Source of the DNA: Psococerastis gibbosa
Taxonomy: Eukaryota; Arthropoda; Insecta; Psocodea; Psocidae
Direction of reading: 5' to 3'
Length of the DNA stretch: 64,000 nt
Assembly: GCA_963971405.1 (NCBI GenBank)
Contig: OZ020490.1
Coordinates: 27,739,464-27,803,463 of the forward strand
Shown: one piece after another, positions 11,695-26,600 of the stretch
Numbering within the stretch: position 1 is the first letter of the stretch
Layout of the letters: each line of letters starts with the position of its first letter
Notes under the pieces: model-generated
What the model saw: only the letters and a program-made list of their open reading frames with translations
What the model was told of the DNA's origin: nothing
Databases searched by the model: none
Translations under genes and position numbers: made by a program

Positions 11695-14600
11695 ATGTTA
11701 AGTGAAGCAAAATATGAAATTGAAGATAAGCTTGAAAGGGTGAGTCTTGCCTTGCTTTTCTTTTACTTTATCGTAATCGTATTAGCATCAAACCCGTAAA
11801 AAACGGGAAACAAAAATAGTTATGGCATGTAATTGTTTGGGCCCAGGGCCTTATTGGATGTTGCATCCGGAGGTACCTGCGTCCTCTTTGTAACATACTT
11901 TTTTTCAATATATTTCCCTCACTTGGTGAAGTAACCATTGCAGTGAGGACAAAAAAAACAAAAAAAAAACACCCAATGCAACCTAATTTTATTCCTAGAA
12001 TTCAAGATATAGATATAGATATTAGTCTAGATTCTAGAACTATACCAAAATTTAAATTTGACCAAGAAAGAGGTTGGAAAAGGACACTTTGGCTGGAGCA
12101 GTTACGAAGTAGGTAGTGCTATTTAACCTAGTCTGCTTCTGTTAGTCAGAGTTTTCATACCACTTGCAGAACCCCCAATGAAACCTTTAATATCATTTAT
12201 TGGCAATGCTTTAACATGTTTCTTCATCAAAATTTGTTGGAATTACTATAGATTAAACTCTGTCCTGGTATTCCCACATTGATAAACTTCTTACAGTTTT
12301 GACCTCCTAATGTTACCTACCTAGTTGGACATTAAGTACTGTCACTCAACTTTCCTTAGAATTTCGGGATTTAAATTTAAACGTGTAAGTAAACAAATGC
12401 CATATTGTTGTTCCTCATGCAATTACCTTCAATTTTATATACTACAAGTGGCACTTTGTGAAAGAAATGACCATGGAATGGGGCCAAAGAGAAGATCGTG
12501 TTGCCGTCATAGCCCTTCACAAATGTGGGCACTCGCTGAGTACCATTTTCAAGTTGCTTCATAAGCTTGGAATATCGCTAAGATTTGTGTACCGCACCAT
12601 CAAACGGTGGAGAGATGTCTGTAGTGTTGACGACCACAAAAGATCGGGCCGACCACGTTCAGTTTGCACGCCTGCCGCAGTTCAAGCAGTTAGGTCGCGA
12701 ATCAATCGAAATCCCGCCCGGAAGCAAAAAATCATGGCTTTGCGGATGTCCCTAAGGAGAAGCTCATTAAAAACTATCATTAATCGAGACCTTAAGCTTC
12801 ATGCTTATAAGAGAGAGAAAGGTCATCTCTTGAACAATCGACTGAAATTTAAGGCGCCTAAGAAGTCGTGTTCTACTCAAGCGGTACGCTAAAAATGGGC
12901 ACAGAAACATCCTGTTTTCCGACGAAAAATTTTTTACCATAGAAGAAACTTGTAACAGGCAAAACGATAGGGTATATGCCAGAAGCTCTGACCATGCAAG
13001 TAAAATCGCTCCTATGATTATTCGAGGCCATCATCCCTCCTCAGTGATGGTCTGGTTGGGAGCATCATACCGGGGTATGACTGAAGTGCATTTTTGTGAA
13101 AAAGGTGTGAAGACTGGTGCTCTGGTGTATCAAAATACGGTACTTGATAAGGTGGTGAAGCCATTGAATCAAACCCTATTCAAAAACCAACGCTGGGTTT
13201 TTCTGCAGAATTCTGCTCCAACCCATAAAGAATACTCAGAAGTGGTTTCGTGAGAATAACATTGACTTTATTGTTAGTGAAGATTGGCCCTCCTCCAGCC
13301 CAGATCTCAATCCACTGGACTATTTTATCTGGCGCATTATTGAGGAGAAAGCCTGTGCGAAACCCCACAAAAATTTGGACCCGCTGAAGAGGTCCATTTC
13401 GATGGTAGTCGAAGAGATAGACATGGATGCGGTGCGTACTGCTATCGATGATTGGCCCCGTCGTCTTCGAGCCTGCATTCAGGCAAGAGGTGGGCATTTT
13501 GAATAATTTGACTGGCAAACCTTAAATTCCGTTTATTTTTCGAACTTTAAGAGCCACCTATTAACCTATCTCATGGAGTTGCCTTTTGGGGTCAAGGCGT
13601 TGATTGGTAAAAAATTTGTATCACACAAAAGAAAGTCATAAGGGTATTAAGAAAGGTTTCGAAGAACGGGGATGGGCGTTGGATACATTGCAAACTGTTT
13701 TTTCCTGACAACAAAATACTAACACTACCCAGCCTTTACATCCTTAAATGAATTATGCAAGGAATATATATATATATACTATATATATACTAGAACCGCA
13801 TCGACTTAAATTTTATTATTATTATTTTTTAATTACGTTTTCTATCGGGGGAAAACTTTATTAAACAAACAACCCCGCCCCCCCCCCTGTTTCCAGCAAT
13901 ATGAATTAGTATTTAAGCATTCCTTTATAAGCATAAAAAAATCTATACTTTACCGCTGTTAAAATGCGAAAAACCCCACTATTTTGCACTTATAGTTTCC
14001 AATTTTTTCCCAGGGGGAGACCCCCGGGCCCCCCTTCGGTACCAATCTGCAATCAGGCGCATGGTCTTTTCAAGCAATGCACTGACAATTAATGTACCGA
14101 GTTTCGCTAACAATCACACAATCGCTAAGAATTAATTTGGCTTAGTGGGCTACTTTTCGCGGAAAGACAGGCCCCCTCCGAAAATCTGTCCTGAACCCGC
14201 CCAATTAACATAAGGTAAAAACATGAATTTGCCCGCCTATGTAATAATGTAATGGTAATACAGTGTAATACAACGCTTACCAAATCATCCCAGTTATTAT
14301 TTTGGTAGGTAAAATAGACACACCTCCCCCCCCCCCAAAAAAAAAAAAACTCATGGCTTAGCTACACCACTGATCCTATTCCTAGACAATAGGGCTATAT
14401 ATAATATTTACAATATTTGGTTGGTCTTTGCTTGTGCTCAATTATTGTATTCAACTGTTTTATCTTCTCAATTTATTAGGCCTATTTGTATCTACTGTAA
14501 ATGACGAAATCCTTTGCTGTAATTGCGTTGTAATTTGATTTCATTTGACTTGACTTTTTGATTTTTGCTGCCGTATCAACTTGTTGAATTTAAATGCCCG

Positions 14601-17600
14601 TTGAGTGGGGATAGAGTGGGAATAAAGAAGGTGCCTGCGGGATTTTTATTGCGGCTGATTTAACGTAACCTCAATATAGGCTAAGTGTATTTGTCCTAAT
14701 AATTGTTTAACGTCTTTTACGAGTTAAATTGATTTGCAGGAGGAGGCGCGGCTGGAGCTGCTCTCCGAACGTATGGAACGAAGCCGGCAGATCACCCTCG
14801 GCATGGTCGCCATATTGGACTCGTTCGAGTCTCGCCTCGGCCGGCTGGAGAACACTATAGTGCCCATTTACAACGAAACGGAGACTCTGCAGCACAGACA
14901 GACCAGTATCCTTTTCTTTCCAACCAGTATACATTCAGACATATAATTAAATAAATAAAACAATATTATGTTGTGGAGCTAAGGGAGATGAAAGCCGAAT
15001 AGTGGAATGGCGTGGTGCAGTGGTCAATGTTGTTTTAAAACTACTGCAGGCCCAGCTAAATGTAAGCTAAGTTATCCTGCGTTGACCTGGTAGCAAACGG
15101 TTGCGGACGTTTTCGCAATGGGCATTAGGTGCACTTCATTATCAGCCACGTGGTAGTAATAATTATTTGACCGACTTACTAGTAGATAGGCTACAGTACC
15201 TATAGGAATACAGCAAACGGTTACTCCGATGACGGCCAGACAACCGGGGCATCCTCGAGCTCAAGTTGTAGAGGATCACCATGACAGAAGTAAAACGATG
15301 AGATTGACAGCTGGTATTTGTTCTGATTCGTATAGGTATATTCATGCATGACCTGCATAAATAATGGTTTAATTACCTCTAGGACCATCAGGCCCTCTTA
15401 CACTCAACCAGAAAAAAATATGATGCATAAGGTACCGCATGAACCTGAACTTACAATAGAAATAAAATGTGTTATATATCCCAATTTAGTTCCTTCAACT
15501 AGAGGGAAATTCCTTCGCCATCCTTGTGGCAATGGCCTTGAATATTGCTTTTAACTGTTTTTAACAAAGCTACTCGCAGTGAGCAGTTCAATGAAATTTC
15601 GTTAAGCAGAAGCTTGTTGTCCTTGAACCACTGCGTGGTCGTGGCTTGCAGGTAAGGCTACCTGCAAGTTGCAGGGCATCTGCCGTCTATAGTATATGGT
15701 TAATGCAAATAGCAGTCTGAAGGCTTAAATCATTCTCCATTATGAGAAAGAGTAAGGGGTCTAACTCAGATCCCTGGGGGACTCTGTACCTGACAAACAG
15801 CCATTTTAAAATCGCTCCCTGAATAGACACACATTGACGCCTGAAGAAACACCCCATGTATTCCATATTTTCTTAAATTCTCCAACACCGCATGATCATC
15901 ACAATCAAAAGCTTTTCTTAGATTACAGAGAGTGGTAATAGAGAATGCCCATTTTCAAATCCTTCTAGTATCTCCTTAGTCAAAGGAAGAAGCGCGCAGG
16001 TTGTGGATCTACCTTTCCTACACTGGTTTGGGGAGTTAAATAAGCCATTACTCTCGAAGTATTCCAATAATTGGCAGTTAATGACAGTCTGAAATTCTTT
16101 AGCTGACGTGGGTATGATCAAAATGGGCCTGTAGTTTGAGAGAGCAGAGGTTCACCCTTCTTCAATACAGGAATAGTTCTGGACATTTTTAATTCGCCTG
16201 GGAATATTCCAGACCTTTATGACAGTTAAGATTGGCTCCGTACACAGAGTAATCTACTCATGTATTGTATATTCGAATTGCAGTGTTGAAATATGCAGTA
16301 TGCATAGTTTCCTTGACTTTAGTCAGACATCGATCGGACGCTGACGGCGCTGGACACGGTCATCAGCTACTACAGCGTCAGTCAGCAGGTGGACCATGTC
16401 ATCCGGGCCGGCCCTCTCCACGCCGACGGCCACCTCCTCCTTGACCCCTTCATACAGGTACAATATTTTTTGCTTTTTTTTATTTTTAGTTTAAAAAGGT
16501 TAATCGCAAACAGACAAATTAATGGACGTATCCGGTTGACCTCTTCAGTTGCCTCTGTTGGTTAGTACCCGTGTTGAGTTACGACACGTCTCCGATCGCA
16601 TGGCGTTTAGAGGCTTGCAAAAGTACAAGCACACTACCACGTGGCCATTGAAGTCGATAAATCTAACTTATACTGTTTCCTGGCTACTACAATTGATAGA
16701 AAAATATATTTATTCATTCACACTGCCCGGGCGTGGACATTTTACAATACATTGAAACAATAAACAATTTTAAAATGCAATAATAAGAATTTATCATTGT
16801 ACAATAATTAGACAGAACTCTGTAGTCTTTTAGGCTCTAAAAGACTGACCGAGGTATAAACACTTCACTCTGCCCTGGAATATGTTTTGGGTAGTGTCAT
16901 TCAATTTGATTTTGTTTCCATTCCCCTGACCAAACCGATTATGCGGCACTTACTCAAAAAAGGAAGACTGATGTTTTGGACACTGTTGTCATGTTCTCAT
17001 TCGTATGGTGGAGTACAATAGTATCCCATGCAACCTACTACTACTGTCTCTAATTTGTTTTTCTTCGAACCCTGCTAGAAACACAAACAGCTAGGCAAGG
17101 TAGGATCCATCTGATCATCCGATTTTCTTATTCTATCTTATCTTATTGGCATAAATTCGTGTAACATGACAGATATACCAAATACTAGGCACCGGTCGGG
17201 TCAGTGTGTTTGGGAATTGCATTATTTCATTTCATAAGAGGGCCAGCAAGTGTAAACAAATGTTCTGCAGGCTAATTGAACCAAAATTGCCGTTTTGCCC
17301 CGTCGCAAAGGAAGGTGAAATGTTGTTGTTGTGTGACATTTGCCCGTGTTATACAGGCACTGGACAAGCTGGAGACTGCACAGGAGTACTTCCGCAAGTA
17401 CAGCCCGGACAGCATGGAACTGGAGAACGTACGCACGCTCTTCAACAGCGGCGGTGACGTGCTGGCGCGCGAATTCAAGTCGCTCTTGCACAAGCACAGT
17501 GCCCCCGTCTCCCCCATACACCTCCTCGACGTCGCCACTGCTGACGAAGGTACTCGTTAGCCTCCATACGACCTGTTGAGCCCCATTAGGATAACACAAA

Positions 17601-20600
17601 CATTTGACAGGCTTTTTGACTGTTCAATACGGTAGCCTTGACCCGAAGTAGAGTATCAAAAAAGAACTGAATCCGTTGAGACTCGTTCTCACGATCTATG
17701 CCTTACCGTGGCATGGTGTTTACCTCTACACTTCGGGTCCCGTTACTCTATTTGATGTTCAATGACAAGATTCACTTGGTCAGACAGCTACAAAACTAAA
17801 ACATTATTATGCATAGGTGTAATTTAAATTAAGATAGGCCTTCTACATCTGCCCAAAAAATTGCTTTATACCCGCCCATGCAATTCAAATGGGAATGCTG
17901 GAAATGCGTCTCAGTTTACTAATTTTTAAGGCACTATATACCCGGGTATTGTCATCCGCCATGTTGTATCCAGTATTTCCCATATGGTAAGTATTGTAAG
18001 AAAAGTAAAGATTGAAAAATATTGAAAAAAACAAATACACGTTTTAGTCATTTTTTATTATAAACTTGTCTACTTGGTAGTACGTTTTTTAATTAAAAAT
18101 AAATAAACACCGATAAATTTCTAAAAATAAATAGGTAAACCCCCAATGCTTGGCTTATACACAAGACTTATTATGGATACAACATGGCGGATGACAATAC
18201 CTGTCTAATATAGAGCCCTACTAATTTTGTGTTCCACTCGTGTTTAAGGGGTGAAGGGGTAAATTTGAAACTATGTATTTATACTCGTTTGAAACCTTAA
18301 TTCATACTGCTTCTAATTAGATATTAAAAATTAATTTCGGTTGAAAATTGCAGGCTGTGGAATTTTTTTACTCCAAGTATGTAAATTGAAAAGTACCCTT
18401 TGAACCAGTTTTCCGCCGAAGCACGGATGGTTTGTACACTCATCTGACTCTGAACGAAGAGACGGATAGTAAAACTGAATATATGTCTGGGAAGACTAAG
18501 GAACGGTGGAAAAGAAGTAGAAAAGGATGTAGTTAGAAGTTTTCAAATTGATATTAACACCCCCAAAAACGCCAAAAAAAGGCCTATTTTCGATTAAAAT
18601 TGGCAAATTCTGGCCAAATTTGGGCGCACCTCCTCACGTTTCCACCCCCCAAAGTCGAACCCCTTGCCCTATCACAACAAATATAGCATGGCCTGAAAGA
18701 GGAAGGATAGACGACGACATGGGCACAGGGTAGATAATTTTTTTAAGACATTAAATTATAGTAGAATGAAACCCATTGGAAATGGAAGATAATATGACCG
18801 ACATTAAAGGAAAAATAAATTACGGGTGATCTGAGTTCGGGAAGTAGGGGTGGTTTTTAAGGGTGAAATACGGTACATCTTCATTTTCGGCAAAACTATA
18901 AGTCCTATGGAAAAACTTCAAAATGCAAAAAGGTAGTACCTGTAATAAGAAGATCCATAACTTTAGTGATTACACTTTTTTCACATAACCTCAAATTTTA
19001 TGAGAAAAATGGCAAAAACCATGGTTACGGTTTTTTTATTTTTAACTTTCACAAAAAAAATGTTTACGTGAAATTTAGAGAAAACTTACATAACTAATTT
19101 TGGCTATACCTGTGTGTGGAAAAAGCACCCAAATTTTCAATCGATAAATCACGTCAAAATGTCGATTTTTTAAAGCATTAGGTGAACTGTTTGTTTGTTG
19201 AAATCTCTACTTTCCGATGGTATAAAAAACAATGCACACTACTGTGCAAAATTTTCTTAAAAAATGCAAAAAACTAAATCTTAAAATGGTGTCTTTAATA
19301 TTTAAAATTTAGCCCGGTCATATAGTCTGCGACCAATATTAACTGAGATATGAATTATGTAAGGTTTCAATCGGCCGCCATCTTGTAACTAAATAGTGGA
19401 TCTAGCTGGTTAACGAACTCGATCGAGACATTTGTATGATCAATTTTTGTGCCAAGTTTCATCAAAATCGGATTAAATTTACGGAAGTTAGTGTTTCCTA
19501 AAATCGATATACACACTTACATAAATAGATACGTATTCATATACCTATATATATATATATATATATATATATAACATTTTGAACGAATGGTGGTTTTAGG
19601 CTCAGGGGGTCATGAAATGAAAAGTTGTGAAGAAATTTTCCGAAAGTCGAACATTGTTCGGCATCTCAATAGGTAGATGAATGTCCCTAAAATGAAATTT
19701 CACAAATAAATAAATGATTATCTTAAAAAGTAAAAACTAGAGTTATTCGAAGGCAATCAATGTTAAAGCTGTCACTGGTAAGAGAATTAAGTGACTAACA
19801 CTACTGCTTTTACAGTATTATTTTAGTAGTAGTTAGAAAGATAATAATAATAGTATGTTGGCATAATAATATATTTGCCAAAGGTTTACAAAAATGTGGT
19901 GGCTGGGCTAACACCTCGCCCATTTAATGATCCTTTTCATAACAAGCTCAAGTGCTTCCAAGTGGGTTATGTCAGCCCCTCCCAAGGCTATAGATTCGAC
20001 TAGTGCAATCGTGGGTTTCACCGGATTCATTTTTTATTGATCCACAATCTCAGATGTCCTAAGGAGGTTCATCAGTCTAACGACAATTTAGTGTTAAAAT
20101 AGATGATTGTATAATGCGGGATCACGCAATACTGATACTATACAGGTAGGTTGTGATGGTTACAGAGTCGTCGGCAGAAGACATGGCGCCGCCGCTACAC
20201 AGCTTCCCAGAAGCGGTGACTGCGACGCTTATCCGCATCGCAGACTGGCTGATGGAGCACAGGCGGGACGAGTACATGAACGTGTACGCAGCCGTGCGCT
20301 GCTCCGTGCTCGTCAGCTCTATCAGGCGGCTGCGCGACCACCAGAAGGCGGCCAGTGGCGGCAGCTCACACAACATGCCGTTCCTCTCCTCTCCCAGCGT
20401 GGTTAGTACACAAAAACCGACATTATCACATACCATTTACATTGTATCGCCTTTGCTGAGTCAGAGGAAACTAAGTCACTAACTCAAAACTTGCAGTTTC
20501 GAGTAAATGCAAAAACGTTTTCGCGTATATTTCATGCAGCTGAAAACGCGAAATCGAGGGAACTCGAAATACTTTTGGAGCAGGCTGCTGCAGCCATATC

Positions 20601-23600
20601 AGTCGGGCAGTATAGAGAACGAAGTGGAGTTACTTCTCTGACGATTTTTTTGTTAATTTTCCCTTTGACTCAGGAAAGACAATGTATGAAGTGAACATTT
20701 ACCACGAACGGCATTATGACATAAACTAGGGAAACATTTTTAATTAATTTATTTATTTATTTACGGAAATGATTTTCAAGTACTGTAAACGTGCCTGTGT
20801 TGTTGTTGTAGAAACAGAAGCAGGTGACCCGGAAGGGGTCGAAGCGGCTGCAGTCGATGCTGGAGAAGAAGGCCAACAAGATGCTGTTGAGGGCGTCGCA
20901 GACCCTCGAGCACTCCACGGGCCTCACCCTTACCAATCGCAGACTCACTACCCAAGGTAAATATTCTCTCTCTCTCTCTCTCGGTTCATTCTGTATAACA
21001 TGTTCACCCTTACGCCCAACTATTAAATCAACATTTTTAAGATTCACTCTTGTTCTGATTGAGATCGTGGCATTAGGCTACAGTGAAGATTTGGAATTAC
21101 GAAAGTTGTGCTTGGCGGGCTGTATGTTACTGTGTGTTTCAGAGGCGATGGAGGACGTCGTGGACGAGCAGGAAATGGAAAACTACCTGGTGACGGTGCT
21201 GGCTCTGCAAAGACTGATCCAAAGCGAGCGGCTGCTCATGGTGGGGATCATACCGCTCGAGCATCAGCTCACAGTCTTCGAGCTCATCATCAAGGAGGCC
21301 ATGGACCTCATCGTGCAGGACGGAGAGGTAATAACCATCACAACTAGCCAGGATATTTATTGGAGTGAGAATTTAGGCTACTGTTGTTGAAGGAATAGTT
21401 CCAACGAGGTCTGGCAAAGCGAGCTGGGGCGGCAAAATAGCCAGCTCTCCTCAAAAACTAAACATGAGACGTGCATGTTGAGCGTTTATGGATATTCCCA
21501 TTGCCATATTTTGTGATGATCTGAGTACATGGGATTTGTATTTGTGCAGAACATCGCGGTAAGAGCGAACAAATGCATTGCTCGGCACGACTTCGCGGCG
21601 GTTCTGGTGGTGTTCCCCATACTAAAGCAGCTGCAGGCCATGCGCCCCGATTTCGAGCGCACGATGGAGGGGCTGGACCGTGCTGTTCGCGCCAAGTTCA
21701 CCTCCATTCTCACCACGCTCCACACCACTGTGAGTACCACACCGTGACATGTTCCATGCCCACAAGACAAATCAAACCATATACAGTATATCCTTACTTT
21801 GTGTGTTGGAACACTTTCTATGCAGTGACCAAGTTACTTCTAAAATGTTATTGATCGTAAATGGCAATTAATAAATAATAAGAGCTAATCAGAGGGGGGG
21901 GGGGGGGGGAAGCCTTACAAGTGTAAAAATAAAAAATATCTCATGAAATATCGACAGCTGTGAAAAATATCGCATCCCTTAGAAGAAATATTCGGCAGAA
22001 TTTTGATACATGATTTGTACCTATTTCTAACGTTCACCGTTTGGCCGAAATTATCGAAATTGACATGTGCAAAAAACAAAACAAAGCGGGCGTTACTGGG
22101 GTCAGGAGGATGGTGTAGTATAATAATATAAAAATGTAATTATTTGTATATTGGCATAAAGTGTACGCCGATGGTAGCGGTACGCCTCTGGCTGGCTGGT
22201 GTGATCTACTTAGGGTCTTGTGAGCTATGCCTATACCGGCGTTCGCGGAGGGTACAGCTTAGGCAGTAGGAATTGGAACGGTATCTAAGCTGAACCCTAG
22301 GATGGTGACCAGCCTAGTGGGGTTGGCGATCGAGGAAGGATGAGAGGCTACCCGCTACCATCCCGAGGACACTTGGGCTAATCATACGACAAAGGAGTTC
22401 GAAAACTGGTGTTAGTGACGGCCATATATCATATTTGAACATGTAGAGGAGAGTATTTCTTGTACGGAGTGCGATATTGTGTATCGCTCTAAATGGATAT
22501 TTTCTGTGAAATTCGTATTACTGCAAAAAACGCAATTTCCTCTTCAATACATATCTACTATAGTATTGCAGTACCAGTAGCAACCATGCTAATAGTTTTA
22601 GTAAAAATAAATTTGCCATCCTTTTTCTGACACGTTGGCTTTCACTAAAATCGAATATAGCAGAGTCACAATTGAAACGTTGTCTAAAAATTTGGTTTAG
22701 GGGGAAAAGGCCCTGGAAGAGTTCATCGAGAGTATCCGCAGCGACAGCAACTCGCAGCTGCCTAAAGACGGGACCGTCCACGAGCTCACAAGCAACGTCC
22801 TCGTATTCTTAGAGCAAGTCAGCGAGTACGCAGGCCTCATTGTGGACGTGCTGGCCAAGGGGCGGGGCAAGCTGCCTGACCAAGCTCTTCTCGGCAACTA
22901 CATGAGTGAGTACACTTACCGGTTATCAGATTAGGGGAACCCTAGTGGAGGCAACATCCGTCTACAATTGGAGACACATTGACGACCCAACCGTGCATCT
23001 GCCCTAATGGGTCATGAAATTTGTGACTGCCTTGCCGAATTAGTTGCAGTAATTAGTCATTTATTGTTGTCTGCAGAGAGGGTGCTGGCGCAGCTGAACA
23101 ACACATTGGTGAGCAAGAGCGAGCTGTACCAGGACGGGACGCTGAAGGGGCTGTTCCTGGTGAACAACTACCACCACGTCCTCAAGTCGCTGCAGCGCAG
23201 TCAGCTGCTGCCGCTGGTGGTGCTCGACGAGCCGGATTGCGAGGCCATGTACCAGGGCAAGATCGAGGCCAACCGCAAGCTCTACATACAGTGGTAACTG
23301 CACCAAACATTTGTATATGCTGTGCACAGCGGACACGGCTTTTGGGTTGAACCTACTGCTTGTCACTGTATTAATGTGAGATTGTTAAAATGCCAGTCAG
23401 TTTCAGTAGGAATACCCGTTTGTCAAGTTTTGATGGATTTAAACAAGCACATGGGAAGATTAGCGTTACGACTGTACCTGATTGTTTGGTATTTTGGCAG
23501 CTGGAGCAAGGTGTTGTCGCTGATTTACAGTTCAGAAGACACGGGCCCCCTCAACTCCGCCAAATTCAAGGACAAGGACAGAGCCGCCATCAAGGACAAG

Positions 23601-26600
23601 TTTGCCGTAAGTCGTATGAACCGTGTTGTACGGTAGCAAAAATGGCAATGGCAATTAAAGGCAGCCGAGCGTGTATTGCGTTGCTGTTGCCTTCGGGACA
23701 AGGCAATCAACCCCTGGCCTGGGTTGTTTTGCTTCAACCACTCTGAGATTTGTGGTCGGAATTTCTGTCAACTTGTCAGGCTACTTCGGGTTAGTTACAA
23801 TCTCGATGAGTAGGTGTAAGTCAAATGTGACCCAGTAGAGCGGGATGGCCTGATGAGGTTGTCTAAAAACAATAAGGTCCTGCATGCACCATCCTCGACA
23901 TACCCACTGTAACACTCTCCCTACAATCTCAGAAACTCCCCAAATGGTAAACAAAAAATAACAAAAACTTGGAGTTTTAGAAAAACTTGTTATAACAACC
24001 CGAATTAGTAAAACCCAAATAATCGTTAAGAAATTAACTTTGTCTAAGAAACCCACTTGTGTTAGTATAAAACCCTGAGCGCTTTCGGCAAGAACTGCCA
24101 TCTACAGAGGGAAACCCACTAGCACAGTTACACCTTACCTGCGATTTGAAACTTGCTCAACTCGAGGAGAAGATGCAAATGTGACTAGGGAGAGGAAACC
24201 TTGGTTTATATAGGACTGGGAGCGGGGGGAGGAGGGGGTGGGAGGGGGCGTGGCTGGTTACCTATTCCTAACCTACTAGCTAGATCTATTAGAGGGGATG
24301 ATTGTGTGAATGTTATGTCGTTTGTTAATTTTTCCATATTGTGTAAAGCTCTTTTGATTTCAACATTTTCAAAAAAATTTAAAGTGTAACTTTTCTTTAT
24401 TTTGTGTAGGGCTGTCCAATTGTGAGGATCGAATGTGTGGTTTTCCGAGTTAAGGTGTTTCGCGAATGTGCTGTTGGTGTTGGTGTCTCCTATACCTGTT
24501 ATATGTTCTCTGACCCTAGTTTTAAAGCTTCTGCCTGTTTGGCCTATGTAAATTGCGTTACAATCGTTACAATTTAGACGATAAACTCCATTGCCTTTTT
24601 CTTTTTCTGGTTTGGTTTTGCAGTTCATGAGTTTATTGGCCAAATTGTTGCGATTGTACGGGGCTGGTGTTTTGTCTGTTGTAGAAGAAATGAGGTTACT
24701 AATTTTTTCTGTGATTTTTTCTATGTATTGTATCCTGAAATATGATTTATTGGTTACCGGGTTTTAGCTCCCTGGGGGGTAAATTAGTTTGAGGTTGTGT
24801 TTGATTTTGTGATGTCGTAGGATTCTGTCTATTAGGTTGAGATTGAAATTGTTATTTTGGGCAATTTGTTTTATTGTATTTAATTCATTATTATAGTTGG
24901 TTTGATTCATAGGGATGTTAAGGAGTCGAAAAATCATGCTATGGAATGCTGCGTGTTTGTGCTGGAATGGGTGAGAAGAATCAACAGGGATTATATTATC
25001 GCTATGGGTTTCTTTACGAAATATCTTGAAGTCTAGGGTACTATTATTTTTGGTGATGGTGAGGTCTAAGAAGTTCAGGGAGTTGTTTTCTTCTACTTCC
25101 ATGGTAAATTGGATTTTTGGGTGAATTGTGTTGATAAAACTTAAGAAATTGTCTAGTTGTCTGTTACTTCCTGTCCAAATGCAGAAGATATCATCCACAT
25201 ACCTTGTCCAGAAAGATATACATTTAACTAGGGGATTTTTATTGTGTAGAAGTTTGTGTTCGAAGTTATCCATAAAAATTTCAGCAAGAAGGGGAGAAAG
25301 GGAAGAACCCATAGGTAGACCTATTTTTTGTTGGTAGTAGTCGGATTCGAAGCGGAAATAGTTTTGATGGGTGCATGTGTCTAACAGAAGGAGGGTCTCA
25401 GAAATAAGGCTGTTCGAGGTGTTATTGTGATAGAGTGACTGGGCAACTAATTTACGTACTTCGGGTACGGGAATATTAGTAAACAGATTTTTGACATCGA
25501 AAGAGACGAGTTTGGCATTGCTGGATAAGGAAAGGTGCTTAAGGCGGGAAACCAACTCGAATGAGTTTTTGACGCTGTGGCGGGGTGTGAAGTTTGATAG
25601 CTCGCGAATGTGTTTGTTGAGAAAACTAGCTACTTTGCTGGCTGGGGCACTGTTATACGAAACTACTGGGCGGATAGGTTGATTGGGTTTATGAAGTTTA
25701 ACCAGACCAAAAAATGAAGGAGCTACGGGGTTCATGTTGGTAAATTTATAGGCTATATCTTGGGGTATCGTGTTAGAGCTTTGTTTAATGGCTTTTTTGG
25801 TTGCTTTTTGGAATTTGTTTGTGGGGTCTACTTTAAGTTTTACGAATGTGGATTCATCAGAAATGAGGTCTGAGACTTTAGAAACATAATCATGGGTAGG
25901 TAAAATGACAATAGAATTTCCTTTATCCGCCTTGGTGAGTGTAAGGTTATCTTGGGCTAGTTTCTTTTTTATAGATTTAGTGTTATCGTTTTTGTGTGTA
26001 AGTTTGACGTTTTTCAGAATATCTGCTGCTATGTGTTTTTCATTATTGTGGTTTTTTAGGCTAAATTCAGTGTCTGACATTAAGTTGGTTAACGTGTTTT
26101 TGTTTAGACCTATATCGGGGCAATACTTGAGGCCTTTGTTGAGAAGTTCCATTTCTTTTGTGTTGAAAATCGTGTTAGATAAGTTGACGGTACGAGGATA
26201 GAATTTATGTGTTGTGATGGGTAGTGTAGTGAGTGTCTGCGCTGAAGGCGTGAGGCCTTGACCTACCCCAGTCTGCATCGATCGATGAAGGGGGTTAGAC
26301 CGGGAACGTACTTTCGTCCTGCATATCTGATGTTTCGTGTCGCGATGTGATGTGTGATGTATTCCGTTGGATTTGTTATTTTGGTTTTGACTCAGTTCTT
26401 TTATTTTTTTATTTAGTGTTGTGCGTTTTTTGTAAGTGATGCAACTAATTTTTGTGTATATTTGATCTTGGAAGGTGGTCCATTCTAAAAAGTGAAGTTT
26501 AAAAGATAATTCTGAATGTAAAACTTTAAGGTAAAGGCTTATGCTGTCTCTGATTTTGAACCATTTTTTGATTTCTTCTGCAAGCCAGACTTTCTGGGCG

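Noticed and set aside
23850-23860. CTGATGAG word next to the Penelope insertion, resembling a hammerhead core
   Set aside because: No GAAA with a pairing stem II or stem I partner follows at a suitable distance, and it lies outside the target duplication, so it is not part of the element.
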